Assembly: GCF_040869045.1 (NCBI RefSeq)
Contig: NC_090320.1
Coordinates: 147,520,941-147,584,940, forward strand
DNA from: Eurosta solidaginis
Lineage: Eukaryota; Arthropoda; Insecta; Diptera; Tephritidae
Direction of reading: 5' to 3'
Length of the DNA: 64,000 nucleotides
Below the pieces are notes generated by a model that searched no databases, had not been told where the DNA came from, and was given only the letters and a program-made list of their open reading frames with translations. Position numbers and translations under genes: made by a program. Shown here piece after piece: positions 25,501 through 37,384 of the stretch (its first letter is position 1; the number at the start of each line of letters is the position of its first letter).

Positions 25501-26243
25501 CAAAAAAAAAAAATTGGTGTTCTGAGTTGCTTTTAAAAAGTTCTGGAGTTCCTGAAAAGGAGAAAAAAAGTTCTGCAAATTTACGTCCAATATTCACTAT
25601 TCACATTTTTCAAAAACGTAAATTAAAAAAAAAATTGGTGTTCTGAGTAACGTTTAAAAAGTTCTGAAGTTCCTGAAAAGGAGAAAAAAATTCTGCAAAT
25701 TTAGGCCCAATATTCACATTTTTTCAAAAGTAAAATTTTTTAAAAAATGTTCAAAATCGAAAAAAAATTTGTGTTCTGAGTAGCTCTTAAAAAGTTCTTG
25801 AGTTCCTGAAAAGGAGAAAAAAAGTTCTGCAAATTAGGCCCAATATTCACATTTTTTCAAAAGTCAAATTTTTTAAAAAATGTTCAAAATCGAAAAAAAT
25901 TGGTGTTCTGAGTAGCTTTTAAAAAGTTCTGGAGTTATTGAAAAGGAGAAAAAAGTTCTACAAATTTAGGCCCAATATTCACATTTTTTAAAAGTACAAT
26001 TTTTTAAAAATGTTCAAAATCAAAAAAAAAATTGGTGTTCTGAGTAGCTTTTAAAAAGTTCTGGAGTTCCTGAAAAGGAGAAAAAGTTCTGCAAATTTAG
26101 GCCCAATATTCACTATTAACATTTTTCTAAAATTCAAATTTTTTAAAAACTGTTCAAAATTAAAAAAAAAATTAGTGTTCTGAGTAGCTTTTAAAATGTT
26201 CTGGAGTTCCTGAATAGGAGAAAAAAAGTTTACGCGCAATATT
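22588..26243. repeat. Satellite array, block 2
   Basis: The same family as block 1, ending at the ATATT target duplication of gypsy copy 1 (26239-26243). It contains several shortened monomers, such as one near 22985 and 25620 that lacks the TTTTTTAAAAAATGTTC part. From 24905 rightwards it is the left end of a segment repeated at 47681. Confidence 0.92.
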
Positions 26244-26478
26244 TGTAGGGTTATATTTATATTCAACTTTAAATGTACCTACTTTAAATAAATTGAATTT
26301 TTTTGTTCTTGTTAATTTTTATTTTTCAATTGTAAAATATTGTCTTTCAAAAATTCTCATTCGGTTGAAATATTTAAAAACGTTTTGTAACATACTTTTA
26401 GGAGCGGTTAAATAAAAATATTTTATAAAAATAAATAGTGCTTATTATTAAATAGTGATTTATATGTTAAATACCACA
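26244..26478 (+). repeat. 5' LTR of gypsy copy 1
   Basis: 235 bp, starting TGTAGGG and ending CCACA, with the usual TG...CA termini. It holds a TATA-like TATTTTATAAAAATAAA and AATAAA signals near its 3' part. It differs from the 3' LTR by a 6-bp duplication (TTATATTTATATTC against TTATATTC) and at least three substitutions, so the element is not freshly inserted. Confidence 0.92.
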
Positions 26479-26479
26479 T

Positions 26480-26493
26480 TGGCGATCTAGCCA
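26480..26493 (+). other. Primer binding site (gypsy copy 1)
   Basis: TGGCGATCTAGCC begins one base after the 5' LTR. The TGG start complements a tRNA CCA end, as expected for minus-strand priming. I cannot assign the tRNA by eye. Confidence 0.7.
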
Positions 26494-26620
26494 GCCAAAC
26501 ATAAAAACCGTCCTTCAAAAACAACGAATCAAATTTTAATTCTTGTATGCTGTATGAAATAATAACGCCACCAGTTGATGTTCAGCAAAAATCGATTTAT
26601 TCTCTTCCTAGTTATATATT

Positions 26621-26842
26621 TTGCGATTGGAAACCATATTGACTTCCGAAAACGATACCATAGTTCTGTTTACTATATCCAACTTATTACGTTTTTATCA
26701 GCAAATTCTTAAACAAATTGTTAAAGGTGGTGCACTTGAACAAACTTTAATTGATTTAAAAAAGACCAGCGAAGAGATTTATTTAAATTCACTTTCAAAT
26801 AAAGTGCGTAACATCTTGCAACGTCCAGCTCTAACTCGCTAA
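26621..26842 (+). pseudogene. Captured COG6-like fragment in gypsy leader (copy 1)
   Basis: A 73-codon open frame starting at a TTG, between the primer binding site and gag. The segment ISNLLRFYQQILKQIV followed by LEQTLIDL and EEIYLNSLS closely follows the pattern of conserved oligomeric Golgi complex subunit 6 (ISNLLKFY, then IVG, then a TTIEEM-like helix and FFNSLS). COG6 is a vesicle-tethering protein of the Golgi; only about a tenth of it is here, so Golgi function is not expected. An in-frame TAG lies just upstream, and the frame ends in TAA with no COG6 continuation. The same frame is in gypsy copy 2 with one amino-acid change (Ser to Ala), so it belonged to the element before duplication. 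It could be a transduced host exon, or a reading frame kept by chance over a short evolutionary time. The homology call is from memory of the family. Confidence 0.6.
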
Positions 26843-27463
26843 AAGTTTTGTAATTCGTACCTTTAAACTAGTGTGAAGTGTCCTCATTACTCGAAGAATT
26901 ATCTGAAAAACAAGTTGAAAATATATACCAAATATATCGTGAGCATAACAAGAGCCCTCTCTAACGCGTATTGGACGTAGACGTGGTGGTCCAAAAACTA
27001 GATTCACTTCTATAAAATTAGTTTATTTTCAACTGCACGACGTCATCTTCGTCGTATTTTTGGATTGTCATTATTTCAGGCGTTACCGCTGCATCATTAA
27101 CTTCAGCCTTTCAATCAAACATTGCAAGAGCAACAACAATAAAAGCTACAAATACAAAACAATTAAAGCCATTGCACAATACATTGTCTAATTTCATCAA
27201 TCAATTTTAAAGCCATTGCACAATACATTGTCCAATTTCATCAATCAATTTTAAAGCCATTGCACAATATATTGTCTAAATTCATCAATCAATTTTAAAA
27301 CCATTGCGACAAATATTTGGTGATCTGTATCTAGTATTAATATTATTTATATATATATGTATATGTATCAAAATAGATTAATAATTTGGGTTTTATAAAC
27401 GCTCCTTTCCGGACATTTTTATTTCTTCCTATAATATAATTTTTGTAGTTATTTCTATTAACA
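26843..27463 (+). other. Gypsy leader, noncoding part
   Basis: Between the COG6-like frame and gag. A short coding-looking stretch (about 26875-26961, acidic then basic, ending in TAA) lies in a different frame and might be more captured sequence. The 44-bp minisatellite and a TATATATATATGTATATG stretch follow. gag starts at ATG 27464. Confidence 0.6.
27163..27306 (+). repeat. 44-bp leader minisatellite (gypsy copy 1)
   Basis: Three units plus a partial fourth, with the boxes TTAAAGCCATTGCACAAT starting at 27163, 27207, 27251 and (diverged) 27295, a constant period of 44 bp. The same array is present in copy 2 (53086-53229). It may contribute to leader RNA structure; that is inference. Confidence 0.9.
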
Positions 27464-28285
27464 ATGTTTCATTCACCATCAAATAATACACGTACATCTA
27501 CACCACGAAATCAAGTAAACGATTCACTTATTGATTTGGATAATGAAAATTATCAAAATGATTTACCAAATCCATATGTGAATCAAAATAATGAAATTTT
27601 TGCTACATCGGTAAAACTTCCCCAATTTTGGACTAATTGCCCTGAAGCATGGTTCATCCATGCTGAAATGCAATTTAGTCGAATGAACATTACTCAGGAA
27701 GGGACAAAATATGAATATGTCATAACTGCACTTCCACATGATGTAATTATGAAAATTCTTGATTTTATTCAAAATCCTCCGGAAAATGACAAATTTTCTG
27801 CATTAAAGAAAATTTTAATTGAACGACACTCATTAAGTGAGAATGCCAAATTAGATCGAGTGTTATCCGATTCAGAAATGGGAGATCGTAAACCTTCTGA
27901 GTTTTATCGGTCTCTAGTGCTACTCTCTGGAAACAATTTTAGCAAAGAAATTCTTAAAAAGCTTTGGATAAGGAAGTTGCCCAAAAATTTAAGTATTATT
28001 CTTACTAGTTCGAATTTGAATGAAATAAGTGAATTAGTTAAATTAGCCGATAATATTTGGGAAGTTTATAATAAAAATGAAATAGCCTCAGTTAGTAATT
28101 TTCCAAATTCTAAAAGTGAAAATGCAATTATTTCAAATTTGGTTCAAACAACTAATATGATGTGATATCGATCAAAGTCTCGTGACAACCCAAATTGGCT
28201 CTGTAGGTATCATTATAAGTTTGGTAATCAGGCTTTGAAGTGCGAACAACCATGCGCTTTTAAAAATAATAGTTCGTCAAACTAA
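27464..28285 (+). pseudogene. gag: gag of gypsy copy 1, premature stop
   Basis: Gag, the structural particle protein of the retrotransposon. It starts at ATG 27464 (MFHSPSNN). The first 233 codons are open. Compared with copy 2, 111 bp (37 codons, the Ser/Arg-rich stretch before the zinc motif) are missing after codon 233. The deletion keeps frame but its join creates TGA at 28163-28165. Downstream the same frame continues to TAA at 28283-28285 and still encodes the zinc-knuckle-like C-X2-H-X9-C-X3-C motif, so a product made here would lack the nucleic-acid-binding end. pol overlaps the last 47 nt in the +1 frame. Confidence 0.88.
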
Positions 28286-31200
28286 AGTTATCCGTTGTTA
28301 CGGCGACACCTTTACACGTCGCTTATTTATTTTTGATAAAACAAGCAAACTTAATTTTTTAATAGATAGTGGAGCAGAAATTTCAGCGCTTCCGGTTTCA
28401 AAATCTTCAAGTTCGAAAAAGTCATCAGATATTATTTTAACTGCAGCTAACGGTTCAAAGATTTCGACATACGGTAAAAAACTTTTAAATATTAATTTAG
28501 GACTGCGTCGCGAATTTCCGTTCACGTTTTTAATAGCGGATATAGCTAAACCAATTATCGGTGCTGATTGTTTGTGTAAATATGATCTCTTAGTTGATGT
28601 TAAACGCAAATGCTTAGTAGATCCGATAACAAGTCTTTCAGTTAACACAATTTCATGTGTTTGTAATGTTTCGCTACCAAAATTTTTCGCTGTTGATAAG
28701 AAATTTACAAAGTTACTAAAAGAATTTCCTTCTTTATTTTCTGAACCAGATTATTCACAACCAGTTAGACATACAACAGTTCACAGATTAGTCACTGAAG
28801 GAAATTTGCCATTTTCTAAACCAAGACGTTTAGACCCCATTACATTCAAAGTAGCTAAAACTGAATTCGATTTTTTAGTAAAGACAGGGATATGTAGACC
28901 TTCTAATTCAGCAGTAGCATCTCCTTTACATCTTGTACCCAAGAAGGAGTTAAATGACTGGCGTCCTTGTGGAGATTTTAGAAGATTAAATGTCGTAACA
29001 GTTCCTGATCGTTATCCTTTGCCCCATGTTCATGACTTCAACATGAATCTAAGAAATAAGAAAATATTTTCAAAATTAGATTTGGTAAGAGCTTATCACC
29101 AAATTTCAATGGCAGAAGAGGATATCTATAAAACTGCAATCACTACGCCTTTTGGCATGTTTGAATTTGTACGAATGCCTTTCGGGCTTAGGAACTCCGC
29201 GCAAACTTTTCAACGATTTATTAATGAAGTAGTTAATGATTTAGACTTTGTTTTTACATATATTGATGATCTCTTAGTGGCAAGCGAAAATGAGGAACAA
29301 CATTTCAAAGATATTCGCGTACTATTTCAGCATTTAACGGAGTACGGTTTAAATATAAAACCAAGTAAATGTACTTTTGGCGTAACAAATGTTGACTTTT
29401 TAGGACATAGTATTTCTGAAACGGGAATTAGACCCTCAGAAGAAAAAGTTTTAGCCATTCGAAATTTTGATCGTCCAAAATCTATTAAGCAGGCACAAAA
29501 ATTTATTGGTATGGTTAATTATTACCATCGATATATACCAAAATTAGCAGAGTTTACGACAGTTATCTATGATTTAATTAATAGAACAAATAAGAAGCGA
29601 GACAAGATTTTAATTTGGGACGATACATCTAATAAAGCTTTCGAATGCATTAAAGAAAAGTTTGCATCTGCGATATTGTTAAATCATTTTAACAAAGATG
29701 CAAAACTTTCTTTAAATGTAGATGCATCCAATACGGCAATAAGTGGTGTCATACATCAAACGTTTAATAATAAGTCAGAACCACTTGCATTCTTTTCAAA
29801 GAAATTGTCTCCATCCGAAATTAAATATAGTGCATTTGATAGGGAACTATTAGCTATTTATTTGAACATTAAACATTTTCGTTACCTTCTAGAAGGACGT
29901 GAATTTACAGTTTTCACAGATCACAAGCCTCTTGTATTTGCTTTAAATTCAAAAACAGAACGCAGTCTAAGACAGACTAGACATATGGAATTCATTGCTC
30001 AGTTTACAAATGACATAAGGTATATTAAAGGACAAGAAAATGTTGTAGCTGATACATCATCTCGTGCGTTTGAAGTAGAAGCGATTAATAATTCGGACAC
30101 TAATTTAAAAATTTTACAAAGTGAACAACAACAAGACAGTGAATTAAGCAAACTTACCTCAGAGCAAACATTTTTAAATTTGAAACTAATAAAAATTCCT
30201 GTTCTTAACTTTAATATATGGTGCGAAGTGTCAGGAGAAAATCCTAGGCCTTTCATTCCAAACAATTTAAGAAAAATAATATTTGATATGTTACATGGGA
30301 TTTCACATCCTGGTATTAGAGCTACACGTCGTTTGATAGTTAAGAAATATTTTTGGCCTAAAATGAATGAAGATATTAATACTTGGTCTAAAGAATGTAT
30401 AAGTTGTCAAAAATCGAAAGTACATCGTCATACAAAATCTCCAGTTATGAAAATTCCAATTCCAAAATCTAGATTTGAACACATTCACTTAGATATTGTT
30501 GGACCCTTACCTGTTTCAAAAGGATATCGTTACATATTAACTATAATTGATAGATTTACACGTTGGCCAGAGGCATTCGCACTAAGAGATATTTCTGCGG
30601 TTACGGTTGTAAATAAATTTTTTAAAGAATATATTTCACGTTTTGGAGTTCCATTAGAAATAACAACAGATCAGGGATCTCAATTTACTTCAAACTTGTT
30701 TTCAGAATTAACGAAACTTCTTGGAAGTCATCAAATAACAACTTCTCCTTATCATCCCCAAGCTAATGGAATGATAGAACGTTTTCATAGACAGCTTAAA
30801 TCTTCAATAATGGCTAGGAATGGATCCAGAGATTGGTATGAAGAGTTACCAATAGTACTTATGGGTTTGCGATTGATTTTTAAAGAAGATATTTCAGCAA
30901 CACCGGCTGAAATGGTTTATGGACAAAATTTAAGATTACCTGGTGAATTATTTGTTTCAACTACAGAGAATATAACTTCTACGGTTGTTTTAAGTAGTTT
31001 GCGTGAACATTTTAAAAATTTTAAATCAAATTTGGAACATCATCAAAATTCTAGTGGTATTTTTGTTCCAAAAGATTTAAAAGATTGTCATTTTGTTTTT
31101 GTACGTGTAATAAACAAACATTCCTTGCAACATCCGTATGAAGGTCCTTACAGAAATATTGAAAAAGATATTAAAAACTTTAAAATTGAAATAAACAATG

Positions 31201-31334
31201 ATATTAAATCTATTCCTATAGATCGTTTAAAACCAGCAATGATTGATAAAATACAGATACCTAACACAAAAACAAAAAAGAAAGTCACTTTTAATTTATT
31301 TAACATTAAATCTCCGGAAGGGGGAGTATTGTAA
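28239..31334 (+). CDS. pol: Pol polyprotein of gypsy copy 1 (PR-RT-RH-IN)
   Basis: An open frame of about 1031 codons, entered from gag by frameshift in the +1 frame relative to gag (overlap 28239-28285); no ATG start is needed, so I begin at the first open codon after TGA 28236. Approximate residue positions: aspartic protease DSGAE at 43; reverse transcriptase with ATTPFG-like and YIDDLL (catalytic DD at 343-344); RNase H with NVDASN, DRELLAI and TDHKPL; integrase with an HHCC zinc motif (H at 686, CISCQK), then D752, D811 and E847, a DD35E core; then a GPY-type module (HPYEGPY). It synthesises element DNA from RNA and inserts it into chromosomes. The frame is uninterrupted and all catalytic residues I can check are present, although gag is broken. 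Stop TAA is 31332-31334, next to the polypurine tract. Confidence 0.93.
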   Translation, partial: SANNHALLKIIVRQTKVIRCYGDTFTRRLFIFDKTSKLNFLIDSGAEISALPVSKSSSSKKSSDIILTAANGSKISTYGKKLLNINLGLRREFPFTFLIADIAKPIIGADCLCKYDLLVDVKRKCLVDPITSLSVNTISCVCNVSLPKFFAVDKKFTKLLKEFPSLFSEPDYSQPVRHTTVHRLVTEGNLPFSKPRRLDPITFKVAKTEFDFLVKTGICRPSNSAVASPLHLVPKKELNDWRPCGDFRRLNVVTVPDRYPLPHVHDFNMNLRNKKIFSKLDLVRAYHQISMAEEDIYKTAITTPFGMFEFVRMPFGLRNSAQTFQRFINEVVNDLDFVFTYIDDLLVASENEEQHFKDIRVLFQHLTEYGLNIKPSKCTFGVTNVDFLGHSISETGIRPSEEKVLAIRNFDRPKSIKQAQKFIGMVNYYHRYIPKLAEFTTVIYDLINRTNKKRDKILIWDDTSNKAFECIKEKFASAILLNHFNKDAKLSLNVDASNTAISGVIHQTFNNKSEPLAFFSKKLSPSEIKYSAFDRELLAIYLNIKHFRYLLEGREFTVFTDHKPLVFALNSKTERSLRQTRHMEFIAQFTNDIRYIKGQENVVADTSSRAFEVEAINNSDTNLKILQSEQQQDSELSKLTSEQTFLNLKLIKIPVLNFNIWCEVSGENPRPFIPNNLRKIIFDMLHGISHPGIRATRRLIVKKYFWPKMNEDINTWSKECISCQKSKVHRHTKSPVMKIPIPKSRFEHIHLDIVGPLPVSKGYRYILTIIDRFTRWPEAFALRDISAVTVVNKFFKEYISRFGVPLEITTDQGSQFTSNLFSELTKLLGSHQITTSPYHPQANGMIERFHRQLKSSIMARNGSRDWYEELPIVLMGLRLIFKEDISATPAEMVYGQNLRLPGELFVSTTENITSTVVLSSLREHFKNFKSNLEHHQNSSGIFVPKDLKDCHFVFVRVINKHSLQHPYEGPYRNIEKDIKNFKIEINNDIKSIPIDRLKPAMIDKIQIPNTKTKKKVTFNLFNIKSPEGGVL
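31316..31326 (+). other. Polypurine tract (gypsy copy 1)
   Basis: GGAAGGGGGAG lies nine bases before the 3' LTR and overlaps the last pol codons. It would prime plus-strand DNA synthesis. Confidence 0.85.
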
Positions 31335-31335
31335 T

Positions 31336-31564
31336 TGTAGGGTTATATTCAACTTTAAATGTACCTACTTTAAATAAATTGAATTTTTTTGTTCTTGTTA
31401 ATTTTTATTTTTCAATTGTAAAATATTGTCTTTCAAAAATTTTCATTCGGTTGAAATATTTAAAAACGTTTTGTAACATACTTTTAGGAGCGGTTAAATA
31501 AAAATATTTTATAAAAATAAATAGTGCTTATTATTAAATAGTGATTTATATATTAAATATCACA
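31336..31564 (+). repeat. 3' LTR of gypsy copy 1
   Basis: 229 bp, TGTAGGG...TCACA, followed by the ATATT target duplication. It lacks the 6-bp duplication of the 5' LTR. Confidence 0.92.
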
Positions 31565-34500
31565 ATATTCACTATTCACATTTTTCTAAAAGTCAAATTT
31601 TTTAAAAAATGTTCAAAATTAAAAAAAAATTGGTGTTCTGAGTATCTTCTAAAAATTTCTGGCGTTCCTGAATAGGAGAAAAAAAGTTCTGCAAATTTAG
31701 GCCCAATATTCAAATTTTTTCAAAAGTACAATTTTTTTTTAAAATTTCGAAATCGAAAAAAATTTGTGTTTTGAGTAGCTTTTAAAAAGTTCTGGAGTTC
31801 CTGAAAAGGAGAAAAAAGGTCTGCAAATTCACGCCCAATATTCACTATTCACATTTTTCCAAAAGTCAAATTTTTTAAAAAATGTTCAAAATTAAAAAAA
31901 AAACAATTGGTGTTCTGAGTAAAGTTTAAAAAGTTCTGGAGTTCCTGAAAAGTAGAAAAAAAGTTCTGCAAATTTAGGCCCAATATTCACATTTCTTCAA
32001 AAGTCAAATTTTTTAAAAAATGTTCAAAATTAAAAAAAAATTGGTGTTCTGAGTAGCTTTTAAAAAGTTCTGGAGTTCCTGAAAAGGAGAAGAAAAGTTC
32101 TGCAAATTTAGGCCCAATATTCACATTTTTTCAAAAGTACAATTTTTTTTTTTAAATTTCGAAATCGAAAAAAATTTGTGTTTTGAGTAGCTTTTAAAAA
32201 GTTCTGGAGTTCCTGAAAAGGAGAAAAAAAGTTCTCCAAATTTAGGCCCAATATTCACATTTTTTTAAAAGTCAAATTTTTTAAAAAATGTTCAAAATTA
32301 AAAAAAATTGGTGTTCTGAGTAGCTTTTAAAAAGTTCTGGAGTTCCTGAAAAGGAGAAAAAGAGTTCTGCAAATTTACGCCCAATATTCACTATTCACAT
32401 TTTTCCAAAAGTCAAATTTTTTAAAAAATGTTCAAAATTAGAAAAACAATTGGTGTTCTGAGTAACGTTTAAAAAGTTCTGGAGTTCCTGAAAAGGAGAA
32501 GAAAAGTTCTGCAAATTTAGGCCCAATATTCACATTTTTTCAAAAGTCAAATTTTTTTAAAAATATTCAATATTAAAAAAAAATTGGTGTTCTGAGTAGC
32601 TTTTAAAAAGTTCTGGAGTTCCAGAAAAGGAGAAAAAATTCTGCAAATTAATTATTTATTAAAATTTTTTAAAAGAGTAGCTCTGAGTAGCTTTTAAAAA
32701 GTTATAGAGTTCCTGAAAAGGAGAAAAAAAGTTCTGCAAATTTACGCCCAATATTCACTATTCACATTTTTCAAAAAGGCAAATTTTTTAAAAATGTTCA
32801 AAATTAAAAAAAATTGGTGTTCTGAGTAACGTTTAAAAAGTTCTGAAGTTATTGAAAAGGAGAAAAAAATTCTGCAAATTTAGGCCAAATATTCACATTT
32901 TTTCAAAAGTAAAATTTAAAAAAAAAATGTACAAAATCGAAAAAAATTGGTGTTCTGAGTAGCTTTTAAAAAGTTCTGGAGTTCCTGAAAAAGAGAAAAA
33001 AGTTCTGCAAATTTAGGCCCAATATTCACATTTTTTAAAAGTAAAATTTTTTAAAAATGTTCAAAATCAAAAAAAAAAAATTGGTGTTCTGAGTAGCTTT
33101 TAAAAAGTTCTGGAGTTCCTGAAAAGGAGAAAAAAAGTTCTGCAAATTTAGGCCCAATATTCAAATTTTTTCAAAAGTAAAATTTTTTTAAAAAATTTCG
33201 AAATCAAAAAAAAATTTGTGCTTTGGGTAGCTTTTAAAAAGTTCTGGAGTTCCTGAAAAGGAGAAAAAAAGTTCTGCAAATTTACGCCCAATATTCACTA
33301 TTCACATTTTTCCAAAAGTCAAATTTTTAAAAAAATTTTCAAAATTAAAAAAAACAATTGTTGTTCTGAGTAACGTTTAAAAAGTTCTGGAGTTCCCGAA
33401 AAGGAGAAAAAAATTCTGCAAATTTAGGCCCAATATTCACATTTTTTCAAAAGTCAAATTTTTTAAAAAATGTTCAAAATCAAAAAAAAAATTGGGGTTC
33501 TGAGTAGCTTTTAAAAAGTTCTGGAGTTCCTGAAAAGGAGAAAAAAAGTTCTGTAAATTTACGCCCAATATTCACTATTCACATTTTTCAAAAAGGCAAA
33601 TTTTTTAAAAAATGTTCAAAATTAAAAAAAACAATTGGTGTTCTGAGTAACGTTTGGAAAGTTCTGGAGTTCCTGAAAAGGAGAAAAAAGTTCTGCAAAT
33701 TTAGGCCCAATATTCACATTTTTTTAAAAGTAAAATTTTTTAAAAAATGTTCAAAATCAAAAAAAAAATTAGTGTTCTGAGTAGCTTTTAAAAGGTTCTG
33801 GAGTTCCTGAAAAGGAGAAAAAATGTCTGCATATTTACGCCCAATATTCACTATTCACATTTTTCCAAAAGTCAAATTTTTTAAAAAATGTTCAAATAAA
33901 AAAAAAAATTATGTTCTGAGTAGCTTTTAAAAAGTTCTGGAGTTCCTGAAAAGGAAAAAAAAGTTCTGCAAATTTACGCACAATATTCACTGTTCACATT
34001 TTTCCAAAAGTCCAATTTTTTAAAAAATGTTCGAAATTAAAAAAAACAATTGGTGGTCTGAGTAACGTTTAAAAAGTTCTGGAGTTCCTGAAAAGAAGAA
34101 AAAAGTTCTTCAAATTTAGGCCCAATACTCAAATTTTTTCAAAAGTAAAATTTTTTTTAAAATTTTTTGAAATCGAAAAAAATTTTTGTTTTGAGTAGCT
34201 TTTAAAAAGTTCTGGAGTTCCTGAAAAGGAGAAAAAAAGTTCTGCAAGTTTACGCGCAATATTCACTATTCACATTTTTCTAAGTCAAATTTTTTAAAAA
34301 ATGTTCAAAATTAAAAAAAAAATTGGTGTTCTGAGCAGCTTCTAAAAATTTCTAGAGTTCCTGAATAGGAGAAAAAAAGTTCTGCAAATTTAGGCCGAAT
34401 ATTCAAATTTTTTCAAAAGTAAAATTTTTTTAAAAAATTTCGAAATCGAAAAAAATTTGTGTTTTGAGTAGCTTTTAAAAAGTTCTGGAGTTCCTGAAAA

Positions 34501-37084
34501 GGAGAAAAAAAGTTCTGCAAGTTTACGCGCAATATTCACTATTCACATTTTTCTAAAAGTCAAATTTTTTAAAAAATGTTCAAAATTAAAAAAAAACAAT
34601 TGGTGTTCTGAGTAACGTTTAAAAAGTTCTGAAGTTCCTGAAAAGGAGAAAAAAGTTCTGCAAATTTAGGCCTAATATTCAAATTTTTCAAAAGTAAAAT
34701 TTTTTTAAAAAAACTATTCACATTTTTCTAAAAGTCAAATTTTTTAAAAAATGTTCAAAATTAAAAAAAACAATTGGTGTTTTGAGTAGCTTTTAAAAAG
34801 GCCTGGAGTTCCTGAAAAGGAGAAAAAAAGTTCTGCAAGTTTACGCGCAATATTCACTATTCACATTTTTCTAAAAGTAAAATTTTTTAAAAAATGTTCA
34901 AAATTAAAAAAAAATTGGTGTTCTGAGCAGCTTCTAAAAATTTCTGGAGTTCCTGAATAGGAGAAAAAAAGTTCTGCAAATTTAAGCCGAATATTCAAAT
35001 TTTTTCAAAAGTAAAATTATTTTAAAAAATTTAGAAATCGAAAAAAAATTGTGTTTTGAGTAGCTTTTAAAAAGTTCTGGAGTTCCTGAAAAGGAGAAAA
35101 AAGTTCTGCAAATTTAGGCCCAATATTCACATTTTTTCAAAAGTCAAATTTTTAAAAAAATGTTCAAAATTAAAAAAAAATTGGTTTCCTGAGTAGCTTT
35201 TAAAAATTTCGGGAGTTCCTGAAAAGGAGAAAAAAGTTCTGCAAATTTAGGCCTAATATTCAAATTTTTCAAAAGTAAAATTTTTTTAAAAAAACTATTC
35301 ACATTTTTCTAAAAGTCAAATTTTTTAAAAAATGTTCAAAATTAAAAAAAACAATTGGTGTTTTGAGTAGCTTTTAAAAAGTTCTGGAGTTCCTGAAAAG
35401 GAGAAAAAAGTTCTGCAAATTTAGGCCGAATATTCAAATTTTTTCAAAAGTAAAATTTTTTTAAAAAATTTCGAAATCGAAAAAAATTTGCGTTTTGAGT
35501 AGCTTTTAAAAAGTTCTGGAGTTCCTGAAAAGGAGAAAAAAAGTTCTGCAAATTTAGGCCCAATATTCACATTTTTTCAAAAGTCAAATTTTTAAAAAAA
35601 TGTTCAAAATTAAAAAAAAATTGGTTTCCTGAGTAGCTTTTAAAAATTTCGGGAGTTCCTGAAAAGGAGAAAAAAAGTTCTGCAAATTTAGGCCAGATAT
35701 TCAAATTTTTTTATAAGTAAAATTTTATTAAAATGTTCAAACCAAAAAAAAAATTGTGTTCTGAGTAGCTTTTAAAAAGTTCTGGAGTTCCTGAAAAGGA
35801 GAAAAAAGTTCTGCAAATTTAGGCCGAATATTTAAATTTTTTCAAAAGTAAAATTTTTTTAAAAAATTTCGAAATCGAAAAAAATTTGTGTTTTGAGTAG
35901 CTTTTAAAAAGTTCTGGAGTTCCTGAAAAGGAGAAAAAAAGTTCTGCAAATTTAGGCCCAATATTCAATTTTTTCAAAAGTCAAATTTTTTTAAAAATGT
36001 TCAAATTTAAAAAAAAATTGCTGTTCTGAGTAGCTTTTAAAAAGTTCTGGAGTTCCTGAAAAGGAGAAAAAAAGTTCTGCAAATTTACGCCCAATATTCA
36101 CTATTCACATTTTTCCAAAAGTCAAATTTTTTAAAAAATGTTCAAAATTAGAAAAACAATTGGTGTTCTGAGTAACGTTTAAAAAGTTCTGGAGCTCCTG
36201 AAAAGGAGAAGAAAAGTTCTGCAAATTTAGGCCCAATATTCACATTTTTTCAAAAGTCAAATTTTTTTAAAAATATTCAATATTAAAAAAAAATAGGTGT
36301 TCTGAGTAGCTTTTAAAAAGTTCTGGAGTTCCTGAAAAGGAGAAAAAAATTCTGCAAATTAATTATTTATTAAAATTTTTTAAAAAATGTTCAAAATTAA
36401 AAAAAAATTGGTGTTCTGAGTAATTTTAAAAAGTTCTGGAGTTGCTGAAAAAGAGAAAAAAAGTTTTGCAAGTTTACGCGCCAAACTCACTATTCACATT
36501 TTTCTAAAAGTCAAATTTTTTAAAAAATGTTCAAAATTAAAAAAAATTGGTGTTCTGAGTAGCTTCTAAAAATTTCTGGAGTTCCTGAATAGGAGAAAAA
36601 AAGTTCTGCAAATTTAGACCCAATATTCAAATTTTTTCAAAAGTAAAATTTTTTTAAAAATTTCGAAATCGAAAAAAATTTGTGTTTTGAGTAGCTTTTA
36701 AAAATTTCTGGAGTTCCTGAAAAGGAGAAAAAAATTTCTGCAAATTTACGCCCAATATTCACTATTCACATTTTTCCAAAAGTCAAATTTTTTAAAAAAT
36801 GTTCAAAATTAAAGAAAGCAGTTGGTGTTCTGAGTAACGTTTAAAAAGTTCTGGAGTTCCTGAAAAGGAGAAAAAAGTTGTGCAAATTTAGGCCCAATAT
36901 TCACATTTTTTCAAAAGTCACATTTTTTAAAAAATGTTCAAAATTAAAAAAAATGGTGTTCTGAGTAGCTTTTAAAAAGTACTGGAGTTCCTGAAAAGGA
37001 GAAAAGAAGTTCTGCAAATTTACGCCCAATATTCACTATTCACATTTTTCCAAAAGTCAAATTTTTTAAAAAATGTTCAAAATT
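31565..37084. repeat. Satellite array, block 3
   Basis: The same family. The first 1.75 kb or so equals 61450 to about 63210 with shared private variants (GAGTATCTTCT, CTGGCGTTCC). About 32690-34700 matches 43270-45270 at an offset near 10.57-10.58 kb (for example GTTATAGAGTTCC, CACTGTTCAC, CCCAATACTC). Irregular joins include AATTAATTATTTATTAAAA near 32650 and 36358. Confidence 0.92.
37071..37084. repeat. Target-site duplication, left, of Penelope-like insertion
   Basis: AAATGTTCAAAATT is repeated directly at 42957-42970. Deleting the insert rebuilds an ordinary monomer. Because the motif occurs in every monomer, the duplication is likely rather than proven. Confidence 0.6.
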
Positions 37085-37220
37085 GGTGTTGTTTTTATTT
37101 TTATTTTCGGCCTTTCAAAAGTTATATCAAGAAGAATTTCCGAGCTCTAGGCCACACATATATATTAGTAATAAAAATGCAATTGATTATACCATATATG
37201 TTGTATTTATTTATTTTGTC

Positions 37221-37253
37221 GATATTTCGATTTCAATTAGAAATCATCTTCAG
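37221..37253 (-). ncRNA. Hammerhead ribozyme motif 1
   Basis: On the minus strand the order is CUGAAGA (fits CUGANGA), stem II GAUUUC with GAAAUC around a 5-nt loop, GAAA, then AUAUC. This is the hammerhead catalytic core, with C as the base before the predicted cut, between 37221 and 37220. Stem III would be the self-complementary AUAU with no loop, which fits the minimal hammerheads reported in Penelope-like elements that work as dimers. Stem I is weak (G-C, a mismatch, C-G), so activity is uncertain. Confidence 0.7.
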
Positions 37254-37384
37254 GGCTGTAAAAAATACATTTTTCTATAAAAACCATAAATGCACAAACA
37301 TAATCTGACACTTACACTTGTGAATGCACCTTGTCGACTAATTTAAAATTTCAATGCATATATGTTGTATTTATTTATTTTGTC

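Larger units (their letters stand above)
26244..31564 (+). mobile_element. Ty3/gypsy LTR retrotransposon, copy 1 (CsRn1-like)
   Basis: A complete LTR element of 5.32 kb flanked by ATATT (26239-26243 and 31565-31569). Order: 5' LTR, primer binding site, a leader of about 1 kb with a COG6-like open frame and a 44-bp minisatellite, gag, pol (protease, reverse transcriptase, RNase H, integrase), polypurine tract, 3' LTR. No envelope-like frame is present. Integrase after RNase H places it in Ty3/gypsy. The C-X2-H-X9-C-X3-C motif in Gag is the arrangement known from the CsRn1 clade, which includes Kabuki of silkworm. gag is broken; pol is open. Confidence 0.93.

Noticed and set aside
26244..31564. 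Endogenous retrovirus with an envelope gene
   Set aside because: pol ends at the polypurine tract; there is no third frame between pol and the 3' LTR.
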